A stretch of 64,000 bases of DNA from Saccharum officinarum (Eukaryota > Streptophyta > Magnoliopsida > Poales > Poaceae): the NCBI GenBank assembly GCA_020631735.1, contig CM036179.1:25845063-25909062 (forward strand), in the 5' to 3' direction. The position numbers were made by a program, and so were the translations under genes. Shown here piece by piece: positions 45,401 to 58,104 of this stretch. The notes under the pieces are model-generated. The model was not told the DNA's origin and did not search any database. It saw nothing but the letters and a program-made list of their open reading frames with translations. The stretch's first letter is position 1. Every line of letters starts with the position of its first letter.

Positions 45401-45835
45401 ACATGTGCAACACCTGATCTACTTTGGCAACATCCAGATAAAACACTTGTAACATACGTTCGACACAGCTAAAACACATGCAACATACGTCTAAAACACT
45501 TGTAAAACACTAGAAAAAACTTGAAAACACGTGTGTAGCCATTACAAACATATGCAAACATCAAAATAAAACACTTGCAACATACGTGTAAAAACAATTG
45601 AAACACTTCATATATATGTAACATCCCGATCTAGTTTTGCAATATCCAAACAAAACACTTGCAACATATGTCCAAAATAGATGAAACATTTGGAACATAC
45701 ACTTGAAACATACGTGTATAGCCCATTGCAACATGTGCAACATCCCGATCAACTTTTGCAACATCCTTATGAAACACTTGCAATATACCTCTAAAACATT
45801 TGAAACATTTAAAATGTACAGTTGCAACCTGTATC
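45401..45835 (-). repeat. Third ATGTTGCAA/GTGTTTCA array, reversed
   Basis: On the plus strand it reads as AACACTTGCAACAT, AAACACTTGTAACAT and CAACATGTGCAACATCC(C/T)GATC units, the reverse complement of the arrays at 8571 and 32930. It is cut at 45835 by the insertion of the LTR element that follows. Confidence 0.65.
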
Positions 45836-46302
45836 TGTGGGGGTATTAACCTCTATACCCTTACGGCTAGACTTAGACTGGCCCAGACCTGAGGGCCTGG
45901 CCCACCAGAAGATGACGTGTGGCCCAGTCGATCTGCTCGGCGTCCCACGCAAGGAAGAAAAGCAAACTTAGAGATCAATCAAGATCCTGCTTGGTTAGAA
46001 TAGGAATTCTTATTTGGCCAGCTATGGCAATTGTAACCGAGCAGGATTAGTTTTCAGATTTGTAACCCTGTCCCCGGACTATATAAGGCGGGCAGGGCAC
46101 CCCTCAAAACATATCTCATCATACACAACAATACAAATCAGACACAGGACGTAGGTATTACGCCCTCACGGTGGCCAAACCTGGATAAAAACCTTGTTGT
46201 GTCTTGTGTCACCATCTAGTTCGTAGCTTGCGCACATATCTACCGATAAATCATTACCTTGGGCATACCCCTTGGTAGACTGCCGACCAGGTTTCGTCGA
46301 TA
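45836..46302 (+). repeat. 5' LTR of the gag/pol-less element
   Basis: It starts TGTGGGGGTATTAACC and ends TTTCGTCGATA. A TATA box (CTATATAAGG) lies at 46079. It shares phrases such as GTTCG...CTTGCGCAC and GACTGCCGACCA with the right LTR. Confidence 0.8.
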
Positions 46303-46303
46303 G

Positions 46304-46322
46304 TGGCGCGCCAGGTAGGGGG
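46304..46322 (+). other. Tat-type primer-binding site
   Basis: TGGCGCGCCAGGTAGGGGG lies directly after the left LTR and is identical over 18 bases to the PBS at 10108. This ties the element's replication to Tat-type partners. Confidence 0.85.
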
Positions 46323-47306
46323 TGTGCGTATGGACTCTCATGCGAGCCAGATGGGATTCTCTACTAAAAACAGGTGAGTCGTTCTACGTTGTTGATTGGA
46401 TCACTCTGTTCTTCGAATATCTAATACAGATTGATTTTTCTGCATGTAATGACATCTCCCTCGTTCGTGATCTACTTCGCTAACATCGCCCTAGAGCTCG
46501 CTGGGATTAATATCGAGAATTAACTTGACAACGACGCACTCGGCGGCTTCAGCGGCAGGAGAGCAGTTCCAACATGCTCCGACTACGATCACGACCTCTT
46601 GCCCCGACCACCAACCATGTCGCAAGGAAAGGCGCTACGACAACAGCGACGCCGTTGTCATGACGGATCAGAAACCTTGAGGGCCGGACAATTTCATCAC
46701 CACCGACCAGACAACGTCTCGACTAAAGCTAAGTACACTTCCAATATTTATATTTAATATAATTTTTGCTACGATGTTTCTCCACAACGTCCTCGTCATG
46801 TTTTTGCTACGGCGTTTCTCCATAACGTCCTTGTCATGATTATTCTTCAAATAACATTTGTCCATGTATACCATCTTAAAGATGACATCCATCTATGCTT
46901 AACACAAATCCCTGACCAGTCACGTTGACGCTCGATGTCTCTAGAGACGGCCCTGTCTCCGGCTTCTCCCCACACGTGCACGAGCGTCTGCCCTCTGCGT
47001 TACGGGTGGTCGGCAGTGGCTCCTTAGTGACGCCATCCACACGCACACGGGCTCCGTGCTCTGCGTAACGCGGGCAAGCTAGGGCTGGAAACTCAGCTAC
47101 ATACTAACTGGTCGGACGGTTTTTGCTAAGTGTAAACACAAACCTCACATCAACACTGATGTTTACAAAGCACCGGTTGCTTTATCACATCATGCTCATT
47201 TACAACTGACTCCTGAGCATCATATACTATTTCATCATTACTGATTCTCTCCGGAGTTCATATATTCCTACATCACGTACTACTGCTCTACATATTTATA
47301 TTGCAG

Positions 47307-48240
47307 GATCTTCACCAAGCTCTCGTCGCTCCTCATCAGGTTCATCGCCAAGCTCTCGTCGCTCGACCACGCCTCCGGCCACACTGGGGACTCCTCGCCG
47401 AGCTCTAGTCGCTCCTCGTCAAGCTCGTCGCCGAGCTCTCGTAGCTCGACCATGTCTCTGGCCACACTGGGGACTCATCGCCGAGCTCTTGTCGCTCCTC
47501 GTTAGGATCGTCGTCGAGCTCTCGTCGCTCGACCACGTCTCCGACCACACTGGAGACTCCTCGCCGAGCTCTCGTCGCTCCTCGTTAGGATCGTCGCCGA
47601 GCTCTCGTCGCTCGACCATGTCTCCGGCCACGCTGGGGACTCATCGCAGAGCTCTCGTCGCTCCTCGTTAGGATCGTCGCCCGAGCTCTCGTTGCTCGAC
47701 CACGTCTCCAGCCATGCTAGGGACTCCTCGTCGAGCTCTCGTCGCTCCTCATCAGGCTCGTCGTCGAGCTCTCGCCGCTCGACCACGTCTCCGGCCACGC
47801 TGAGGACTCATCGTCGAGCTTTCATCACTCCTCGTCAGGCTCATCACAGAGCTCTCGCTGCTCGATCACGTCTTCGGCCACACTGGGGACTCCTCGCTGA
47901 GCTCTCATCGCTCCTCGTTAGGCTCGTCGCTGAGCTCTCACAGCTCGACCATGTCTCCAGCCATGCTAGGGACTCTTCACGGAGCTCTCGTCGCTCCTCG
48001 TCAGGCTCGTCACCGAGCTCTCGCAGTTCAACCACGTCTCTGGCCATACTGGGGACTCCTCGCCGAGCTCTCGTTGCTCCTCGTTAGGATCGTCGCCGAG
48101 CTCTCGTTGCTCGACCACGTCTCCGGCCATGCTGGGGACTCCTCGCTGAGCTCTCGTCGCTCCTTGTCAGGCTCGTCACTGAGCTCTCGCCGCCCAACCA
48201 CGTCTCAGGTCACGCTGGGGACTCTTCGTCGAGCTCTCGT
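47307..48240. repeat. 83-bp tandem array, about 11 units
   Basis: The marker GCTCGACCA(C/T)GTCTC recurs at 47361, 47444, 47527, 47610 and onward at 83-base spacing to about 48191. Each unit also holds CACTGGGGACTC, CGAGCTCTCGTCGCTCCTCGTTAGG and related text with modest divergence. As 83 is not a multiple of three, each unit shifts frame, so the serine- and arginine-rich open frames seen on both strands are unlikely to be real proteins. Confidence 0.92.
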
Positions 48241-48727
48241 CATAACGTCTCATCAGTGCGCTATCAATCTACTCAATGCTGTTCAGATTAGGGTGCTGAT
48301 CTTGGGCACATCAGGGGCTTGATGCGTACATCGCTGGTGACGTTGGCTGGCAAGCTTTTGGATTTAACCCTGGCACCACGTGTCTCCGTCACCTACTGCT
48401 AGGCTCGGGACTAAGTGACTACACTTCATCTCGCGGTGAATGTAGTACTTTTTTTTTCTGGCTTACACTCCTTATCGACCAAGGAGTCTAAGTGGCTACA
48501 CTTCTTGGGAAGGAAATCTTTTTCTTCTTCTCAAGAGCACCATGCATTATTCGAACAACCAACTTCTTCAGTAAATCCAGTCGGCTGATGTCACGACAAG
48601 TCGAAGACCGTCATCAACTGTTTGGATAGTATGTTCAGTGGTCGAAGACTTCAGAAGTTGAAGCCTCACTGGTCAGAAGAAGGTCATCGGCGTGTTGCTT
48701 CATAATACATGGCGCTTGGGGACTAGC

Positions 48728-49136
48728 TGTGGGGGATATACCCCCGGATACCCTCATGGCTATACATGGGTCGCACCATCCGAGGTGGCCTGGCCCACAA
48801 GATCAAGGCGTGCACCGCAAGGCTACAAGGTGTACTAGGCATTGTAATAGTACTAAATCGGATACTTTACTTGTAACCCTCCTCATCTAGAGTATATAAG
48901 AAGAGGAAAGGGTCCCCTAGAGGACAGGTCATACATCTCATAAAACCACATAACTCAATACAATATAACAGAGCACAGGATGTAGGGTTTTACGTCATGC
49001 CGACGGCCTGAATCTGTATAAATCTTGTATCTTGTGTTCTGTTACCATCCGGTTCGTGTCTTGCGCACCTGTCTACCGACTAATCTACTATCACGGGCAT
49101 ACCCCTCGATGGACTGCCGACCACATTTCGTCGACA
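48728..49136 (+). repeat. 3' LTR of the gag/pol-less element
   Basis: It starts TGTGGGGGATATACCC and ends TTTCGTCGACA, with a TATA box (GTATATAAG) at 48892-48900. It is about 60 bp shorter than the left LTR. Confidence 0.8.
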
Positions 49137-49978
49137 GTATCGTATCTCGGTGCGGCCTCCTCTGCCGTCTGCATCGGGGCACTGCAGCCATAGCAGGAGG
49201 TGAGGCCAGAGGGCTTCCGCGCCAGGGCCGGATGCTTCTCCTTGCGTAGCGGCCTCAGTAGCTAGCTGGCGGCCGATGGAGCGGTTGCCACGCGTGGGCG
49301 TGGTGGTGCCCGCGCCGTCAAGCAAAGCGGGCCGCAGAGAAGAAGCGGCAGGGTGGTGCGGTGGAGCAAGGGAAGGAGAAACGCGGGGTGACCGTCGACG
49401 GTGGAGTGGGCTGCAGAGCAGGAGCAGTGGGGCGGCCAACGGAGCAAGAGCAAGCAGGGCCACCGTCGACATGCGAAGCATAGCGGAATAGGTTTCTCGT
49501 CTCCATCTCCTTTCTTTATCCAACCGGTGTAACAAAAGAGATAGACATAGATACAGTAATAATAAATGAGTAGGCAAAGAGCAAAGATTTATTAGGTACC
49601 ACGCAGGAACGTTCGGACTAACGACGCCCTCCAAGTAGCATTTCCGTATTCTATCCAAACAGACCTCGAATAAATGCGGCCCCGCGGTTCCGCACTAGCT
49701 TGCTCTTACACGTATGCCTACCGTGGCCGTGGAGCCGTGGAGGGATTCATATATCTCCACTCTCCAGGACTAGCGTTGGACCAGCCTCAGATGGCTACAA
49801 AATGCAACCGTACAAATGTGTCGCACCTGCCATACAATGTACACAAAACACATCCCTGCCGGTCCTGTCGCACTCTCGCATTGGTCACATGTAACCAGCT
49901 GCACGTATGTACTGTTCCGGAGACCAGCCGGCCTGCGTCTCCCGTCGCCCGTGCCGCGTCAACCACGCAAGCAAGGTC
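49137..49978. other. Intergenic, GC-rich, no gene supported
   Basis: This continues the sequence interrupted by the LTR element. A minus-strand frame of 192 codons (49658-49080) is leucine- and proline-rich with no recognisable domain, and it runs into the LTR. It may belong to the repeat family that carries the array at 45401. Confidence 0.4.
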
Positions 49979-50107
49979 GGCCCTGTTCATCTGGTTTATA
50001 ATCCGTCTTATTCAGCTTATTTTTTTAATTGAAACAGTATTTTTCTCTCACGAAAAAACAACCAACAGTGTTTTTCAGCCGGCTTATAATTCCAGCCGAA
50101 CAGGGCC
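49979..50107. mobile_element. Short MITE, 129 bp
   Basis: It has perfect 10-bp terminal inverted repeats, GGCCCTGTTC and GAACAGGGCC, and internal GGCTTATAA/TTATAATCC-type motifs typical of an abundant grass MITE. A target-site duplication could not be identified. Confidence 0.65.
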
Positions 50108-50157
50108 GTCTTTCCGGCGGGCGGGAATGCCATGGTATTTGCCCGATCGGTCGGTAG

Positions 50158-50444
50158 CACTGGCGGAGCCAGGGGGGCAGGCAGGGGCCATGCCCCCCCC
50201 CAACATCACACCAAAAAATTTTTAGGTAGTATATAATTCAATAATCCATATTAAAAAGATATAATAAAAGCTTTGTCATATATTTTTTGATGACTTCTGG
50301 ACAACAAAATCACACAAATTTGTATTTTATTTTTGGATGAGCCCATCCATAGTATAAAAAATCAAATAAATAAGCTACACTCAGTTATTTTATGGTTGAA
50401 ATTCTTCGACCGGCCCCCTATCCATAGTTTCTGGCTCCGCCACT
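50158..50444. mobile_element. Mutator-like MITE with a 9-bp target-site duplication, 287 bp
   Basis: It is flanked by the perfect 9-bp duplication GGTCGGTAG (50149-50157 and 50445-50453). Inverted ends share TGGCGGAGCCAG. A C run follows the left end and the interior is AT-rich. Nine-base duplications are the signature of Mutator-type transposition. There is no coding capacity. Confidence 0.85.
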
Positions 50445-50453
50445 GGTCGGTAG

Positions 50454-52807
50454 TCTCGCCGCCGTCGGCGCCGTGTCAGCTTCAGCCATCGCCGATGCTA
50501 CGTGTGCTCCCCCTCTCCTTTTCGCTTGCCCTGTCCGCTTGCGCCTTGTGCCCTTCCTCACCTGGAATCCGAGATGGCGAAACGCCCTTGGCTCCATCCG
50601 TTGACCGGCAGCAGTCGCCAGTCAGTGCCACGGTGATTGTACGTTACGTTACCAAATATTTGCATGATTGATTTTTTTCCTATCTGCCTGCGTGCATGAT
50701 TGCAAGTTTTTGGAAGCTAGCACCAGGATGCACGGAGTCAAAACGCAAAACCCGTGCCAATCATGGTCTGGTAACGTCAAATTTCCATTCCCTTTGTGAA
50801 ACACGGCTAACTTAGTCGATTAGGGTTCTTATGGAATTATGGTAATTAAAATGTGTATCGGATTTAAGTCTTAAACTTTGAGCATTTATATTTTTTTTCT
50901 AGATTTATTCTAGAAGTAAAGGTGCTATTTTTTTAGGGAAAATTTTGTTTCAGTACTCAAAATGAGTCGTTACAATCAAGTTGCAGACAAGAGTGTAAGA
51001 AGCTAGGAGGGCTAACCCAAATAAAATTTGTTTACTATCCAGTGCATGCTTAGCACAAAGATGAGCTACGAAGTTCGCCGTTCTGTAAAAGTGCTATTCA
51101 TTTAGTTAGAGGCGACGCACTCAGCTCGTTGACAATGAGACGATGCCTAGTACTTTGTTAATCTTAAAATATAGGAGTATAACTTAGTCTCTCTCGAAGG
51201 TTCTCGTAGATGTGGTTTTCATAGATGCATTCACATACATGAACATACATGTGTTCTGAAAATTTACATCTAAAATGTCACAACCCAAAACCCGCCCTTG
51301 TTAATACTTTTTTTTGTTAACACACTTGTTAAGTCTAAATTGTGCTTTCGCCCTAACCTCTCAACCTGCAACCCTATGTGCAATCTGAAAAGGCTCCCTT
51401 AATTATCTCTAGATCGAATAGAATGTGATCCCTAGCCCGACACCATAATGTATTCATTTATCAAGTATCCCTTATCACCAACGGTTGTTAAGGTGCTGCT
51501 TGACCCTAATCTCTTCAAGGCCAATCATTGATTTTCGAACATAGAAATCCCAAATGGAACCCTACCCGTTCTAAAGTATTCAATAATTTGCAAGTCCAAG
51601 CTACAATGAAGCAAATCGCCAATCATCAGAGCAAGAACAGACTAAGCACCAGGATGTGACCGAAACAACCGTTAATGCAGCTGAGAAGGATCACCCTTTT
51701 TCATTAAGAAGGAGAAGTCCAATGGAACAACTTAGAGCAAGGAACATCTAAGCACCTAATAAGGCCCCTCAACAAGTCATAGTGACTGAGTGTACTCCGC
51801 ATTAGTGGTAGTAATATCCTATAAGAACTTAACAATGACCATAACATATAATTCTATCATTTCAGATAAGTCCAGGATATTCCTTCTACTTGAAACCGTA
51901 ACAAAAATCATATGCATATGAGTTTACCACAATAAATAAGTAGCAATGTGCAAAAAGGTAGCGGTTGGTTATCCAAAATATTCTTAGAAGTATACAACAT
52001 TTTTCAGAATTTAATTATTATGTACATGAATTTTTAAAATTAGTACCAAAACATTCATTCAAAAAAATCACCATGTTAGGAAAATAATATAAGCCTCTCA
52101 AGGTTGATAAGTCTAAGTTATGTAGGATTGAGAGAGGCCATACACCTTATACCATGTTTTTAGTGTAGTCATTCAAAATTTTATTCTCACAATTACAAGA
52201 TATATATATAAGGTTGCACTAGCATTATCTAGAAGTAAATTCAACACATAGAAAAGTTTTTAGAATTAATCTACTATTTACTTTAGAAAAATAAAGTTAG
52301 GAACAACGGCAATAAACTGCTGATTTAATTTTATATACAGACTCTTATATTTGCAGAATATAAAAAGTATAGTAGATATGCATAAACAGATGATCTAGTC
52401 TAGGGTCAAAAGGTTAACAAATGTTGTAAAAGTAGAAATTTCAGAGGGGTTATATGCAAAGTTACCCTAAATCCATAATTTCCAGAAAGCATAGATACTA
52501 TTATGCAAGAATACATGACCTATTGTGTAGTTTCTATGAGAAACATGGGCTTAAGTATAAATTTCAAATTAATATGAGCCCTTACAATTTTTTCTTGATT
52601 TTTTTTCTGATCTCGGAATTTTCATTCTCGCCTGGCCCATTTTCTTTTCCAACCTGTTTTGTCACCTTGGCCCTTTAAGTTATTTCGTCTGTTTTCACAT
52701 GCCTTCTGTAGCCCATTCACTTTGGTTGGGCTTTCCATCCAACACGGCTCTGCCACAGGCCCCACAGCTGTTTGCTATGAGACTTGGCAGGCGGGCCGCA
52801 TATGACA
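50454..52807. other. Intergenic, possibly an old gypsy LTR remnant
   Basis: No gene seen in 2.3 kb. From about 51277 (TGTCACAACCCAAAACCC) to about 52600 the composition and style resemble chromovirus LTRs of grasses, but I cannot define both ends or a target-site duplication. The left part is featureless AT-rich sequence. Confidence 0.35.
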
Positions 52808-52867
52808 AGTCAAGTCGAGCCAGCTTCCAAAAAAAAAAAAAAAAAAAAAGAGTCAAGTCGAGCCGGC
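52808..52867 (+). repeat. Poly(A) tract flanked by a 17-bp direct repeat
   Basis: AGTCAAGTCGAGCC(A/G)GC occurs at 52808-52824 and again at 52851-52867 with one mismatch. Between them lie only TTCC, a run of 21 A and one G. The pattern is that of an extremely short poly(A)-ended retroposition with target-site duplication. Confidence 0.6.
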
Positions 52868-53639
52868 AGCAGGAGCGGGTGTGCTAGCTGTTTGCAACGA
52901 TTGGCCTCAGGCCTCGTGCTAAAGTTTACAGGGTTAGATCAAGCTTGCAGTTTTGGAAAATTAGTGGAGGAGCGATGATCTTTGGACTCGTCTCAGCAGA
53001 GAGTAAGTGGTTGACAAGTCACCCAACTTCGGTAAAAAAAATCGTATGCTTTTCTTCATTGTGGTTTGCATTTCCTACACTAGATCTTTACTTGTATATC
53101 TCTTGCGAGTGTAGTTGCTTGCGCTAGTGCGTGTAAGCTTGTCCTTCACCTTTTATCACTAGTATGAGTAGAAGTTCTTGTGCATAGTCTTATTGTTCTA
53201 GTTGCATAGGGTGCTTTACGTTGCAAAACAGAATTACATAGGGTCTCTTGCTAGTCACCTTAGTTGCTGCATCACTTATCTCGTGTACTAAGGTTTCTAG
53301 CTAGTGTTGTTATAAAGGGAGTGAAGTCGTTATCCAGCCATTAGTTTAATTTTGCATTTGATTCAATTAGGATTGATGATTTAGTTTTAGAAACGACTAT
53401 CCAACACCCTTCTAGTTCGCTCCTGGATCCTAACACCGATGTGTCTCGTGGCAGCACCAGCAGCATGCCGTGGCACTCGTTATGTTGTGGCGGCACGTGC
53501 CTGCTCTCGCTATGGCAAGGCCTCTCGCCATCTCCCATCGCTGCAGTCTTGTCACATTATTTATAAATCCAGAAAGCACATATGAGTAATATAATTTCAA
53601 AAGGCACATACAGGTCCATGGGATCATCACCGCAACATC
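52868..53639. other. Intergenic, no gene seen
   Basis: Unique-looking sequence of mixed composition with no recognised motif. Confidence 0.4.
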
Positions 53640-53647
53640 ATGATGCC

Positions 53648-54515
53648 TAACCCTGGGCATTCGGTTAACCGAAACCGATCGGTTCGGTTCCTTGGTTTTT
53701 GACACAAATTCGGTTCTCTATAAACAGAAATCGATCGGTTCTTCACAAATCTTGGAACCGAGCAGAATCGGTTTAGGTCAGTTCGGTTCGGTTCCGGTTC
53801 CGACCGAACTAACCGAGAATTACACAAGCAGTAAAAAAATCATAAAAAAGGGGAGATGCGCCAAAGATGTTGAGATCTTGTCTGCCTCTGCTTCCAGAGA
53901 TGCGCCAGCCAGCGGCCGGCTGCGGGCTGCCGCGAATCCACCAGAGGAGGCATAAGGCTACCCCTTGCTCCTTGTGATGGGTGCGCCGTCGTCCATTGTC
54001 ACGTCAACGGCTGCCGGTCTGCCCCTTTCCTCAGCTTGATTGGTCGCAGCTTGCAGGCTCGTGGTGGTAGGGAAGGAGCAGGAGCAGTAGCAGTAGCAGA
54101 GTGGAGGCGCGGTGTCGCGGTCCTGCTTCGGTCGCGGGAGGAGCAGGAATAGGGCCGGGAGGAGGGAAGGAGAAGGGCGTGCGGCGAGGCGCGAGGCTTG
54201 ATACCGCTGGGGAGTCGTGGACTTCTGGTGGTGGTTAGGAGGGATGAGTGAAGTGGGCCATTGGGCCTTTAGGGTTTGGGGAGCTTGTATATATTTAAAG
54301 GCACGTTGAGATGTGCCTTTTCGTTTTGATTAATGGGCCTCATCGGTTGCTTCAGTTATTTTGGTTAACCGAGCCCAAGAACCGAACTAACTGGACTTAT
54401 TTCGGTTACTTAGAACTGGGAACCGAACTAGGAACCAAAATATTCGGTTTCGGTTAGCTTGATTCCGGTTATTTTGATTTGGTTTTCGGTTCTCGGTTAT
54501 TTTTGCCCAGGGTTA
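53648..54515. mobile_element. Non-autonomous hAT-like element, 868 bp
   Basis: It has a perfect 8-bp duplication ATGATGCC (53640-53647 and 54516-54523) and perfect 12-bp inverted ends TAACCCTGGGCA. Both arms are packed with CGGTTCGGTT and AACCGAACCG motifs, which would give long imperfect hairpins. The GC-rich middle (about 53880-54240) may be captured sequence. There is no transposase frame. Confidence 0.85.
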
Positions 54516-54523
54516 ATGATGCC

Positions 54524-55211
54524 CCTCCTCCCAATCTACGTACATGCTCGAGCTACGTCACGGTAGTTTCACATAGGGGTCAAAGGTGAGGCTAATTTCT
54601 CTATCCTTTGATCTCTCAATAAAAATCTATTCATTATTCCTCTTTATTTTTTGAAGATTCGATTTTGTGCCTTGAAGATTGGATTTCATGCCTAGATGTT
54701 ACCTGTCCAATGATCTGAAATTATACAACACAAACAAACTATAAAGATTTGTTGTTGTTACACAGTGCCTAAAGTTGTTTTAATACGAAGACCAGATCTA
54801 CGTGTCTGTGTTCGATACGAAATCCTCGAAGCTCATGCGTCTGTATCCGCATTCGATTACTGAGCTCAATAAAAAAACTTCATAGTCCCGGTGCAATGCA
54901 CGGGCATTTATCTAGTTGTATATATGATTTTCCATTGTTTTTGACAAGAAGAATCCAAGAGTGAAGTCTAATTCATATTTTGTGAAAGTAAATCCGGTCT
55001 AGACTGATTTGGAAACCAGGACGTCAGTTTTCTCTAAATTTGTCCGAGTTTATCAATTTGAAATTCAAACAATATTTAGCACAGTTTTTTATTACTAGAA
55101 ATGGGAATGGGATACCCATTTCTTCGACCCGTGTATTACATTAATCATGGAGTGTGCCCTTTGTGTCTATGAAAATGAGTCAATCAACTGGCAGGCGACA
55201 ATCAGCTCTTG
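54524..55211. other. Intergenic sequence downstream of the peroxidase gene
   Basis: AT-rich. It includes the 3' flank of the peroxidase gene (minus strand). No other gene is seen. Confidence 0.45.
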
Positions 55212-56623
<1,412 letters not shown>

Positions 56624-56744
56624 AATTACTTAGCGCAAGATCGAGCCCTCCCCTGTTAGCTGGTTAGCCTTGCTATTGCTAGCTAGGGTTTGCTTGCGAC
56701 TGGACTGGCTCGAGCTGAGATAGAGCGTCTCTATCCGTGACGTC

Positions 56745-56754
56745 CTATTTATAG
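56745..56754 (-). promoter_or_regulatory. TATA box of the peroxidase gene
   Basis: CTATAAATAG on the minus strand, about 120 bases upstream of the start codon. A TGACG core (as-1/bZIP type) lies next to it in GGACGTCACGG just upstream. Stress or hormone control is only an inference from that motif. Confidence 0.65.
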
Positions 56755-58104
56755 TGCTCTCGATCGAATCTTGTGTTACATGTACATGGGGTTATATAGC
56801 TTCGCCTTTGCTCCTCCCCCCATGTGACATATCTTGGGAAGCTTATACGATACCGTCCGTGTTGTTGCTAATCTGTGTACGTTTTAGTAGTAGTATATAC
56901 ACAGTTTATTATCGTCCCGGCCAGTCGCTGGGTTGTAACGTGCAACTGCAACCATCTACCGCAGACATCTGTAAAGAAAGACTAATGATTCTTCTCCCAG
57001 CTTCAAATAACGTATGGACGTCGTTGCATGCCAACAGAGAGTTTGTAGTAGGTTTATACGTAGTGCGCAGCTAGAGCTAGCTGGCCTGGTGTGATCAAGA
57101 GGAAGGGTAACGTCGTCCGTACTCCGTAGAGTAGAGCGGTGGAAATAAACTGACCGACGACGACACACTCCATGAGTCCATGTACGTCGTGCATTAGGGC
57201 ACGTGTGAGTGTAGTTAATTGGGTTTCCATTGTACTAGTTAATTGAGTACTCTCTTGACATTTTTTTACCACTATATATAATAACTAGTTAACTACAGGT
57301 TAGGTACGTACTTACATGAGCTAGGTCTGTCTGACAGAGGTGAATTATAATTAGGCTTGTTTATCGGGGTCCCTGACCTAGTAACGTATATAAATCCTTT
57401 AGTAAAATACTATAATAAATCAAGAAAATCATTGATTGTAAGTGCAGGGATATATGCTGCCCGCCCGGCCGCTAGCCAGCTCGATCTCCCGCTACGCTAA
57501 TAATCCATCACAGCTAAACATGAAGACCATTATTATGGACGCTACGGGGGCGTTGACCTTGATTAGGATATATACCCATGGAATACGTATGATGAGGCAT
57601 CTCACCCCATATATAGGAAGATGCACATGCAAACGTACGCGCGCCGGATCGTTGTTGTACCAGCAAGCCAGCAACGCACTACGCACCAGCCGTGATTATT
57701 CCGCCGCCGTTGCGTCCATAATAATGGTCTAGGTACATTGCGTTGAAGTTAAAATGTAAATTCATTGATTGAATGTATATTATTGTGATTACACATACCT
57801 ATCTATATGATTGGGAAAGAGATCGACAGAGATCTCGATCGATAACTCTAACCCCCTTTCACAATAAAATTTCAACTGCTGGTTGGAACGATGCCCCAGC
57901 TAATTATAGAACAGAGAGTTGAAGTCATAATTACTCTAGGTTCATATCACCAACTGTGCGGTTGTGAAACTCCCGCCTGACATTATTTCTTTTTAACATG
58001 TACGTATGGTGCATTGGTGCCACGAACCGAGAGTGCCTCTACAGCCCATGTTCTGCAAACGCCTTTACGCACTCCCGCGCAACATTTTCCTAACAAGTAC
58101 CCAT
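56755..58104. other. Upstream region of the peroxidase gene, no further gene
   Basis: AT-rich promoter-distal sequence. Small frames exist but none has a domain or plausible codon pattern. Confidence 0.45.

Larger units (their letters stand above)
45836..49136 (+). mobile_element. Non-autonomous LTR retrotransposon without gag or pol, 3.3 kb
   Basis: LTR-like ends at 45836-46302 and 48728-49136 are flanked by a perfect 5-bp duplication GTATC (45831-45835 and 49137-49141). A Tat-type primer-binding site follows the left LTR at 46304, and a purine-rich tract (GCGCTTGGGGACTAGC) precedes the right LTR. The 2.4-kb interior encodes no gag, protease, integrase or reverse transcriptase motif. Instead it contains an 83-bp tandem array (47307-48240). 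The element presumably relied on enzymes of a Tat relative. The two LTRs share their plan and ends but are strongly unlike in sequence and length, which is unexpected for copies made in one event. Confidence 0.85.

Noticed and set aside
47280..48322. Ser/Arg-rich frames on both strands resembling SR proteins
   Set aside because: They come from an 83-bp tandem repeat whose length is not a multiple of three; several frames are open by composition.
51277..52600. A possible solo gypsy LTR starting TGTCACAACCC
   Set aside because: The composition is suggestive, but no matching end, TATA box or duplication was found, so it is only mentioned as unassigned sequence.
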